From DASWRT01 sp036403035 (GTDB lineage Bacteria > Pseudomonadota > Alphaproteobacteria > ATCC43930 > CGMCC-115725), in the NCBI GenBank assembly GCA_036403035.1, contig DASWRT010000445.1:1-8911 (forward strand): a DNA stretch of 8,911 nucleotides, read 5' to 3'. A program made the translations under genes and the position numbers. Positions 1-4,972 of this stretch are shown here, in pieces. The notes beneath the pieces were generated by a model that saw only the letters and a list, made by a program, of their open reading frames with translations, was not told where the DNA came from and did not search any database. The first letter of the stretch is position 1. The number at the start of each line of letters is the position of its first letter.

Positions 1-1
1 C

Positions 2-205
2 AGCGCGATCGGCACGGTCACGAACGTCGCGGCGCGGCTCTCCGGCGAGGCAAAGGACGGGCAGATCCTTGTCACCGAGCGCGTGGCCACGGCGGTCGAG
101 GAGATTGCAGCGCTCGATCCGGTGGGCGAGATCCCGCTGAAGGGCCTGAGCCGGCCGGTCAAGGCGCTCAACGTCCTTGGATTGCGTGAGTATCGCGGCT
201 CGTAA
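2..205 (+). CDS. Class III adenylate/guanylate cyclase, C-terminal fragment (5' truncated by window)
   Basis: The 67 visible residues read in one frame to a TAA stop and match the end of a class III nucleotide cyclase catalytic domain. Members of this family make cAMP (or cGMP) from ATP (or GTP). The segment GTVTNVAARL carries the Asn-x3-Arg pair (Asn8, Arg12 of the visible part) that in this family stabilises the transition state. It is followed by the usual DGQILVTERV strand and the closing LKGLSRPVKALNVL strand. The protein ends about 15 residues later, so no further domain follows the cyclase. The metal-binding aspartates and any sensory or membrane N-terminus lie outside the window, so activity and location cannot be judged. 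A hairpin 46 nt downstream may end its transcript. Confidence 0.85.
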   Translation, partial: SAIGTVTNVAARLSGEAKDGQILVTERVATAVEEIAALDPVGEIPLKGLSRPVKALNVLGLREYRGS

Positions 206-224
206 CGCTGCCTTCGCCGGAAAT

Positions 225-242
225 CTCGCCCGCCCCGACGAG
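225..242 (+). repeat. 18-bp direct repeat, copy 1
   Basis: Exact copy of CTCGCCCGCCCCGACGAG, identical to 477-494 (252 bp apart, start to start). It lies just after the cyclase stop codon. The flanking bases on both sides differ between the copies, so the identity is exactly 18 bp. Function is unknown; it may mark an old duplication or insertion. Confidence 0.6.
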
Positions 243-250
243 ATCATCGG

Positions 251-291
251 GCGATCGGCCCCGACGCACGATTGCCGTCAGGGCCGATCGC
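251..291. terminator. Long perfect hairpin, possible terminator of the cyclase gene
   Basis: The arms GCGATCGGCCC (251-261) and GGGCCGATCGC (281-291) are perfect 11-bp inverted complements around a 19-nt loop. Four more pairs are possible inside the loop (263-266 with 276-279). It sits about 46 nt after the cyclase stop. No T-run follows, so it is not a textbook rho-independent terminator; in GC-rich genomes such hairpins can still end transcription or protect 3' ends. A dispersed palindromic repeat is an alternative. Confidence 0.4.
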
Positions 292-305
292 GCCTGCCGA
301 CAAAG

Positions 306-333
306 TTGTCTGCGGCACGCAGGCAACCGCAGA
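306..333. repeat. Overlapping, mutually exclusive inverted repeats
   Basis: Two stems compete for the same bases. TTGTCTGC (306-313) pairs with GCAGGCAA (319-326), 8 bp including one G-T, with a 5-nt loop. TCTGCGG (309-315) pairs with CCGCAGA (327-333), 7 bp. Further on, CGCGC (387-391) pairs with GCGCG (395-399) followed by GCTTTTC, a weak terminator-like element. These lie in the 297-nt gap between the cyclase and the substrate-binding protein gene, where I see no coding sequence and no clear promoter. Confidence 0.35.
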
Positions 334-476
334 TAAATCGACAGAGCGTTGCGAAAAGCCTACCCTCTGCATCAAACCTGACCTCACGCGCCCAGCGCGG
401 CTTTTCAGGCTGATGCCGGGCCAACCGGAGATCCGGATGAGCGCGCCGCGCCCGCTGCTCCGCGCCGGCCTCAGTC

Positions 477-494
477 CTCGCCCGCCCCGACGAG
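477..494 (+). repeat. 18-bp direct repeat, copy 2 (overlaps ribosome binding site of next gene)
   Basis: Identical to 225-242. This copy ends with CGAG, and the GAGG formed at its right edge (492-495), 7 nt before the ATG at 503, is the only Shine-Dalgarno-like sequence for the substrate-binding protein. Confidence 0.6.
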
Positions 495-502
495 GCGATC
501 AA

Positions 503-1489
503 ATGAGGCGGCGCGAGTTCATCCAGCTTCTTGGCGGCGCCATGATCGCAGTACCCCGCCTCGCAGCCGCGCAGGGCGTCTCAGAGGTCCATCGCATCGG
601 GCTGCTTACGCCCGGGCCGCCGGCCGGTCCCGACGCCGGTAGCCAGGGCGCGCCGCTTTTCCGCGCCCTCGAACAGCGCGGTTATGTGCTTAACCGCAAT
701 CTCCTGTTCGACAGCAAGGGCGCGGCGGGACGCGTGGAGCAATTGCCACACCTCGTCGACGAGCTGGTCGCCAACCGGGTCGAGGTAATCATTACCTTCA
801 GCTTTCCGGCGGCCCTGGCCGCCAAGCAGCACGCGACGATCCCGGTAGTAGTGGTAGCGGCCGGCGATCCGGTCGCCACCGGGTTGGTGGACAGCCTGGC
901 GCGGCCGGGCGGCCATGTCACCGGCATTACCGAAATTGCGACCGATCTCTCCGCCAAGCGCCTCGAGTTGCTCAAGGAGACGGTGCCGACGATCAAGCGG
1001 GTAGCGGTGCTGTGGAACGCCGACGACCTCGGCATGACGCTGCGCTACCGTGCGACGGAAACGGCGGGGAGGACGATCGGGGTTGCCATCACGCCGTTGG
1101 GCGTACGCGCGCCCGACGATTTCGACGGCGCCTTTTCGGCGATGACGCGCGACCCGCCGGACGCGATCCTGATGGTGACCGACGTGCTCACCCGGCTGAA
1201 CCGCAAGCGGGTTTACGAATTCGCCGTCGCGCACCGGCTGCCGGCGATCTACGAGGAAGACTCCTTCGCTCGCGACGGCGGGTTGATGTCGTATGGACCG
1301 GACCGGGATGAGGTGTTGGCGCGCGCCGCCGGGCTCGTCGACCGGATCCTCAAGGGGGCGAAACCGGCGCAGTTGCCGCTCGAAGAACCGACACGGTTCC
1401 GCTTTCTCATCAATCTCAAGACAGCCGACGCTCTCGGCCTGACTGTCCCGGCATCGATCCTCGGCCGCGCCGATGAGGTGATCGAATGA
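503..1489 (+). CDS. Tat-exported ABC-type substrate-binding protein, DUF534/COG2984-like
   Basis: The 328-residue product is a periplasmic solute-binding protein, expected to capture a small ligand for an ABC importer; the ligand cannot be told from sequence. The start chosen is the ATG at 503, giving the family-typical opening MRRREFIQLLGG. Its RR-E-F-I is a twin-arginine export motif, followed by a hydrophobic stretch and a likely signal peptidase site after AAA (residues 21-23). Family hallmarks are SLARPGGHVTGIT (131-143), the hinge sequence RVAVLWN (166-172) and the well-conserved C-terminus (281-328, with INLKTADALGLTVP). Length is normal. An in-frame extension back to 272 exists but would bury the signal peptide, so it is rejected. 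No permease or ATPase gene is adjacent, so it is an orphan here. A GAGG at 492-495 may serve as ribosome binding site. Confidence 0.85.
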   Translation: MRRREFIQLLGGAMIAVPRLAAAQGVSEVHRIGLLTPGPPAGPDAGSQGAPLFRALEQRGYVLNRNLLFDSKGAAGRVEQLPHLVDELVANRVEVIITFSFPAALAAKQHATIPVVVVAAGDPVATGLVDSLARPGGHVTGITEIATDLSAKRLELLKETVPTIKRVAVLWNADDLGMTLRYRATETAGRTIGVAITPLGVRAPDDFDGAFSAMTRDPPDAILMVTDVLTRLNRKRVYEFAVAHRLPAIYEEDSFARDGGLMSYGPDRDEVLARAAGLVDRILKGAKPAQLPLEEPTRFRFLINLKTADALGLTVPASILGRADEVIE

Positions 1490-1611
1490 GGCGGCGATGC
1501 AGTTTCATTGTCTTGTCGGGCAGCACGGCGGCGGCCCTGGCGGTCTGCCCCTCGCGGCGTGCGTCCGCAATCATGAACCGATGTGCCGAGACAGTGGACT
1601 TCATATCCTAA
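1486..1611 (+). pseudogene. Probable decayed 5' end of a second DUF534-type substrate-binding protein gene
   Basis: An ATG overlaps the stop of the preceding gene (ATGA) and opens a 41-codon reading frame beginning MRRRCSFIVLSGSTAAA. This resembles the signal-peptide opening of the upstream protein (MRRREFIQLLGGAM). Shifting frame near 1540 gives GGLPLAACVRNHE, which resembles the usual continuation PLAARAQ of family signal peptides, suggesting a frameshifted remnant. Nothing recognisable follows. Alternatives are a short translationally coupled peptide or chance similarity in GC-rich DNA. The Arg-rich start and immediate coupling make a tandem-duplicate remnant the better guess, but the evidence is thin. 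Confidence 0.35.
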
Positions 1612-1622
1612 ATGGATATGAT
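1595..1622 (+). promoter_or_regulatory. Candidate promoter overlapped by a 21-bp palindrome
   Basis: TGGACT (1595-1600) and TATGAT (1617-1622), separated by 16 bp, resemble -35 and -10 boxes. TCATATCC (1601-1608) and GGATATGA (1614-1621) form a perfect 8-bp inverted repeat around TAAAT, covering the spacer and most of the -10. It could be an operator for a dimeric repressor, or, read as RNA, a hairpin just ahead of the boxA-like motif at 1634. Both readings are inference. Confidence 0.35.
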
Positions 1623-1633
1623 TGATGGTCGAT

Positions 1634-1645
1634 CGCTCTTTGACA
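1634..1645 (+). promoter_or_regulatory. boxA-like rRNA antitermination motif, without rRNA downstream
   Basis: CGCTCTTTGACA closely resembles the boxA element of bacterial rRNA leaders (E. coli TGCTCTTTAACA), which binds NusB/NusE to make RNA polymerase terminator-resistant. The next bases, TCGTGAATCGGGGAGAGA, also look like the sequence between boxA and 16S rRNA in alphaproteobacterial rrn leaders as I remember them. A hairpin-capable palindrome ends 13 nt upstream, which mirrors the boxB-then-boxA order of rrn leaders. No 16S sequence follows. It could be a leader fragment left by rearrangement, or a motif used by another transcript. Confidence 0.35.
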
Positions 1646-1768
1646 TCGTGAATCGGGGAGAGAATGCCGGGGCTGCGCACCATCGCAGCAGGCGGCCGGT
1701 TACGCAGCGGGTCGCCCGAACGGACACGCGCGCATTGCCCTCATGCCGCGTCTCGGCGAGCGCAAAAA

Positions 1769-1835
1769 ACAGGACGGGAACAGGAGAAAACAGGTGCGAA
1801 AACAGGAACAAAAACCTGTTATCTACCTGTTTTCG
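1769..1835. repeat. Phased array of six ACAGG/CCTGT half-sites
   Basis: ACAGG occurs at 1769, 1780, 1790 and 1802 (spacings 11, 10, 12), mostly preceded by a run of A. The inverse CCTGT occurs at 1815 and 1826 (spacing 11). CGAAAACAGG (1797-1806) and CCTGTTTTCG (1826-1835) are perfect 10-bp inverted repeats, and GAAAACAGGT (1786-1795) also pairs with ACCTGTTTTC (1825-1834). The half-sites therefore fall on one face of the helix. It may be an operator for a cooperatively binding regulator, an integration or recombination site, or a dispersed intergenic repeat; I do not recognise it as a named element. Confidence 0.6.
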
Positions 1836-1990
1836 AAATGAAGGATACCGACTAAACCATTGATTTCGGCCAAATCGGAATCCAGCCACCCACCCGTTGC
1901 GCCTGTATTTTCAGAAAACGCCCCTTTCGGGGGAAGTATGGCGGAGGCGTGACAATCGCTATATGGTGACCGCGATGCGGCGCCTCGACA

Positions 1991-2018
1991 GCCGGCCGGC
2001 GGCGTCCGGCGGGCCGGC
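1991..2018 (+). other. GC-rich hairpin in the chvI leader
   Basis: GCCGGCC (1991-1997) and GGCCGGC (2012-2018) form a perfect 7-bp stem with a 14-nt loop, 38 nt before the chvI start. If transcribed, it would be a stable structure in the leader of the operon. In such GC-rich DNA a stem of this kind can also arise by chance. Confidence 0.3.
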
Positions 2019-2056
2019 GCCGTGCGGGACCGCAGAAGATTGAAGACGACGTACCG

Positions 2057-2779
2057 ATGCCGGCAACCATCGCCCTGGTCGACGACGACCGCAACATCCT
2101 GACCTCGGTATCGATCGCGCTCGAAGCCGAAGGGTTCGTCGTGCGCTGCTACGGCGACGGCGCCGAGGCGCTGCGCGGCCTCACCGCGCAGCCGGCCGAC
2201 CTCGCCGTGCTCGACATCAAGATGCCGCGCATGGACGGCATGGAGCTGCTGACGCAGCTCCGCCGGCAGACGGCGATGCCGGTGATCTTCCTGACCTCGA
2301 AGGACGACGAGGTAGACGAGTTGCTCGGGCTCCGCATGGGCGCCGACGACTACATCAGGAAGCCGTTCTCGCAGCGGCTGCTGATCGAGCGCATCCGCGC
2401 GCTGCTCCGCCGCAAGGAGCTGTCGCGGGAGCCCGGCGCGGCCGGCGAGGGCGGCGGCGGCGAGAGCGGCGGCGAACCGGTGCTGCAGCGCGGCGAGCTG
2501 GTGCTCGACCCGGCCCGCCATCTCTGCACGTGGCGCGGCAGGCCGGTCGAGCTGACCGTCACCGAGTTCCTGATCCTGAAGTCGCTCGCCGCCCGGCCCG
2601 GCCACGTCAAGAGCCGCGACCAGCTCATGGACGCCGCCTACGGCGAGCACATCTACGTCGACGACCGCACGATCGACAGCCACATCAAGCGTCTGCGCAA
2701 GAAGTTCAAGGCGGTCGACGACGAGTTCGCGCAGATCGAGACGCTCTATGGCGTCGGATACCGCTATCGCGACCGCTGA
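2057..2779 (+). CDS. chvI: Two-component response regulator ChvI, OmpR family
   Basis: A DNA-binding response regulator, partner of the ChvG kinase encoded next. In other alphaproteobacteria the pair controls envelope stress, acid response and symbiosis or virulence genes. The 240 residues split into a receiver domain (about 1-120) and a winged-helix DNA-binding domain (about 145-238), joined by a Gly/Glu-rich linker (near 124-142). Receiver signatures are Asp9-Asp10, the phosphate-accepting Asp53 (VLDIKMPRMDG), Thr80 and Lys102. The effector domain shows TVTEFLILKSLAARPG, the recognition helix region VDDRTIDSHIKRLRKKF and the terminal YGVGYRYRD hairpin typical of the family. The ATG at 2057 gives the canonical N-terminus with almost no extra residues; the ribosome binding site is weak. 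It is the first gene of a seven-gene operon, and its last 32 nt overlap chvG. Confidence 0.93.
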   Translation: MPATIALVDDDRNILTSVSIALEAEGFVVRCYGDGAEALRGLTAQPADLAVLDIKMPRMDGMELLTQLRRQTAMPVIFLTSKDDEVDELLGLRMGADDYIRKPFSQRLLIERIRALLRRKELSREPGAAGEGGGGESGGEPVLQRGELVLDPARHLCTWRGRPVELTVTEFLILKSLAARPGHVKSRDQLMDAAYGEHIYVDDRTIDSHIKRLRKKFKAVDDEFAQIETLYGVGYRYRDR

Positions 2780-4496
2780 CGCGGAGGCCGGACGGCCGCC
2801 GGCGGCGTCGCCGCCGCGCCGCACTGCGGGCGGCATCGCGGCGGCGGCGCTCCGCCGCCGGCTGCGCTGGCCGCGGCTGTCGCCGCTCACCGGCCGCATT
2901 CTGGCGGTCAACGTGCTGGCGCTGGCGCTGCTCGGCCTCGGGCTGCTCTATGTCGGCCGGTACGAGGCGAGCCTGATCGAGACCGAACTTCAGGCGCTGA
3001 AGACCCAGGGCGAGATCTTCGCCGCGGCGCTGGGCGAGGGCGCGGTGCTCGACTCGGTCGAGGGCGAGCGGCTGCTGCCCGAGCTGGCGCGGCAGATGAT
3101 GCGCCGCCTCGTCGAGCCGACGCGGACGCGGGCCCGGCTGTTCGACACCGACGGCCAGATCGTGGCCGACAGCCGCGTGCTGCGCGGCCCCGGCGGCGTG
3201 ATCCAGATCCGCGAGCTGCCGCCGCCGCGGCCCCGCGGCTGGCTCGCCGCCACCGCCGACGAGATCTACGACTGGATCGTCTCATGGCTGCCGCGGCACA
3301 GCGCGTGGCCGCTCTACAAGGAGCCGGCGGTGCAGTCCGCGGCCGAATACCCGGAGGTCGGACGCGCCCTGCGCGGCGACACCGGCCGCGCGGTGCGCGC
3401 CGAGTCCGGCGGCGGGCTGGTGCTGAGCGTCGCGGTGCCGGTGCAGCGCTACAAGCAGGTGCTCGGCGCGGTGATGCTGTCGGTCGGCAGCAACGAGATC
3501 GAGGAGGCGGTCCGCGCGGTGCGGCTCGACATCCTCCGCGTCTTCCTGATCGCGCTCGCGGTGACCGTCCTGCTCTCGGTCTACCTCGCCGGGACGATCG
3601 CGCGGCCGATCCGCATCCTCGCCGCCGCCGCCGACCGGGTGCGGCGCGGCTCGGGCCGCCAGATGGCGATCCCGGACTTCACGCGGCGGCGCGACGAGAT
3701 CGGCGACCTCTCCGGCTCGCTGCGCGACATGACCGGCGCGCTCTGGCAGCGCATGGACGCGATCGAGCGGTTCGCCGCCGACGTCGCGCACGAGATCAAG
3801 AACCCGCTCTCGTCGCTCCGTAGCGCGGTCGAGACCGCGGCGCGGATCGACGATCCGGCGAAGCAGCGGCGGCTGCTGGCGATCGTGCTGGAGGACGTGC
3901 AGCGGCTCGACCGCCTGATCAGCGACATCTCCGACGCCTCGCGCCTCGACAGCGAGATGAGCCGGATCGAGCCGAAGCCAGTGTCGATGGCGCGGATGCT
4001 GCGCATCCTCGTCGAGGTGCACGAGGCGACCGCGTCAGGCGACGACGAGGACGAGGACGGCGGCCGCGGCGGCGCGCCGCTCCTGAGTCTGGGGCTCCCC
4101 ACGGACGGCGACGAGCTGACAGTGTCCGGCGTCGAGGACCGGCTCGTCCAGGTGCTGCGCAACCTGATTGCCAACGCGGTCTCGTTCAGTCCGCCGGGCG
4201 GCGTGATCCGGCTCGCGGCGCGGCGCGACGCCGCCGCCGCGGCGGTCGTCGCCACGATCGAGGACGAGGGGCCGGGCATCCCGGACGGCAAGCTGGAGGC
4301 GATCTTCGACCGCTTCTATACGGAGCGGCCGTCGTCCGAGAAGTTCGGCACGCACTCCGGGCTCGGCCTCTCGATCTCGAAGCAGATCGTCGAGGCGCAT
4401 CGCGGCACGATCCGCGCCGAGAACCGGCGCGATGCGGACGGTTCCGTGATCGGCGCACGCTTCGTCGTGCGGCTGCCGGCGGCGGCGGCGTCGTGA
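2748..4496 (+). CDS. chvG: Membrane sensor histidine kinase ChvG
   Basis: The 582-residue inner-membrane kinase that phosphorylates ChvI. Order of parts: Ala/Arg-rich cytoplasmic lead (1-48), first membrane helix (about 51-70), periplasmic stimulus-sensing domain (about 71-262, with LFDTDGQIVADSR), second helix (about 263-282), HAMP (about 283-335), dimerisation helix with the phosphorylated His348 in FAADVAHEIKNPLSSLRSA, then an ATPase domain with N-box Asn476, DEGPGIP (506-512), FDRFYTERP (520-528) and THSGLGLSI (535-543). An acidic Gly-rich insert (431-442) joins the helical and ATPase domains. The only ATG upstream of the first helix is at 2748, inside the end of chvI, so a 32-nt overlap and translational coupling are likely. 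In the family, the periplasmic inhibitor ExoR represses the kinase in rhizobia; no ExoR is encoded here. Confidence 0.93.
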   Translation: MASDTAIATADAEAGRPPAASPPRRTAGGIAAAALRRRLRWPRLSPLTGRILAVNVLALALLGLGLLYVGRYEASLIETELQALKTQGEIFAAALGEGAVLDSVEGERLLPELARQMMRRLVEPTRTRARLFDTDGQIVADSRVLRGPGGVIQIRELPPPRPRGWLAATADEIYDWIVSWLPRHSAWPLYKEPAVQSAAEYPEVGRALRGDTGRAVRAESGGGLVLSVAVPVQRYKQVLGAVMLSVGSNEIEEAVRAVRLDILRVFLIALAVTVLLSVYLAGTIARPIRILAAAADRVRRGSGRQMAIPDFTRRRDEIGDLSGSLRDMTGALWQRMDAIERFAADVAHEIKNPLSSLRSAVETAARIDDPAKQRRLLAIVLEDVQRLDRLISDISDASRLDSEMSRIEPKPVSMARMLRILVEVHEATASGDDEDEDGGRGGAPLLSLGLPTDGDELTVSGVEDRLVQVLRNLIANAVSFSPPGGVIRLAARRDAAAAAVVATIEDEGPGIPDGKLEAIFDRFYTERPSSEKFGTHSGLGLSISKQIVEAHRGTIRAENRRDADGSVIGARFVVRLPAAAAS

Positions 4497-4963
4497 GCGG
4501 CGCGCCGGGCGTGGCGGCGGCGAGCGTGCTGGTGCACGGCACCTGCATCGCCGTCGACGGCGACGGCGTGCTGCTGCTCGGCCCGCCGGGCGCCGGCAAG
4601 TCGGACCTCGCGCTCCGCCTGATCGACGGCGGCGCGCGGCTCGTCGCCGACGACCAGACCGCGCTCAGCCGCGACGGCGACGGCGACGGCATCCGCGCCG
4701 CCGCGCCGCCGTCCATCGCCGGACTTCTGGAGATCCGCGGCGTCGGCATCGTCGAGGTGCCGAGCGTCGCGGCGGCGCCGCTCCGCCTCGCGGTCGAGCT
4801 GGTGCCCGACGAGGCGCAGGTCGAACGGCTGCCGGAGGCGCGGCGCTGGCCCTGCCTCGGCACCGACGTGCCGCTGCTGGTGCTGACGCCCTTCCCGGCC
4901 TCGACCCCCGCCAAGATCCGCGCGGCGCTGCGCGCTCTGGCGTCGCAACCGCTCGCGTATTAA
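4493..4963 (+). CDS. hprK: HPr kinase/phosphorylase, short alphaproteobacterial form
   Basis: Uses ATP to phosphorylate HPr on its regulatory serine and removes that phosphate by phosphorolysis. At 156 residues it contains only the catalytic domain; the N-terminal domain of Bacillus-type enzymes (about 310 residues) is absent, as is usual in alphaproteobacteria. Visible motifs are the leading HGTCIAVDGDGVLLLG (15-30), the Walker A loop GPPGAGKS (30-37), the catalytic-base region RLVADD (49-54) and the HprK signature EIRGVGIVEV (80-89). The start is GTG at 4493, overlapping the chvG stop by 4 nt (GTGA), which suggests coupling. A triple GCGACG repeat (4671-4688) encodes DGDGDG at 61-66, in a loop. 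Its substrate HPr lies three genes downstream. Confidence 0.92.
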   Translation: MSGAPGVAAASVLVHGTCIAVDGDGVLLLGPPGAGKSDLALRLIDGGARLVADDQTALSRDGDGDGIRAAAPPSIAGLLEIRGVGIVEVPSVAAAPLRLAVELVPDEAQVERLPEARRWPCLGTDVPLLVLTPFPASTPAKIRAALRALASQPLAY

Positions 4964-4972
4964 GTTTTCCCG

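Larger units (their letters stand above)
1612..2056. other. Intergenic region upstream of chvI, no convincing gene
   Basis: This 445-nt gap separates the accessory genes from the chvI operon. From about 1760 to 1930 it is visibly richer in A and T than its surroundings. It contains a boxA-like motif (1634-1645), a phased ACAGG/CCTGT array (1769-1830), small palindromes at 1862-1876 (GATTT-CGGCC-AAATC) and 1908-1918 (TTTTC-A-GAAAA), and a short CCCC-TTTC-GGGG hairpin at 1921-1932. A 63-codon frame from ATG 1664 and a 26-codon frame from ATG 1963 exist but look like chance frames. The chvI promoter must lie here or further upstream; TATATG at 1960-1965 is a possible -10 but has no matching -35. 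Confidence 0.6.

Noticed and set aside
272..502. N-terminal extension of the substrate-binding protein back to 272
   Set aside because: It would place 77 unrelated residues before a clear twin-arginine signal peptide and run through the intergenic hairpins.
1664..1855. Sense frame of 63 codons starting after GGGGAGAGA
   Set aside because: The Shine-Dalgarno-like sequence is only about 3 nt from the ATG, and the Lys/Thr/Gly-rich second half is simply the translation of the ACAGG repeat array. No family is recognisable.
1963..2043. 26-codon upstream frame in the chvI leader
   Set aside because: No ribosome binding site at a suitable distance and an unremarkable product; its ending 13 nt before chvI is probably chance.
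1490..2056. Insertion sequence or integrase remnant in the gap before chvI
   Set aside because: No transposase-like frame, no terminal inverted repeats with a target duplication and no tRNA end were visible; the ACAGG array alone is not enough.
1823..2911. Antisense frame of about 360 codons across chvI and its upstream region
   Set aside because: It overlaps the well-conserved chvI and the start of chvG, and its product is low-complexity with no recognisable family.
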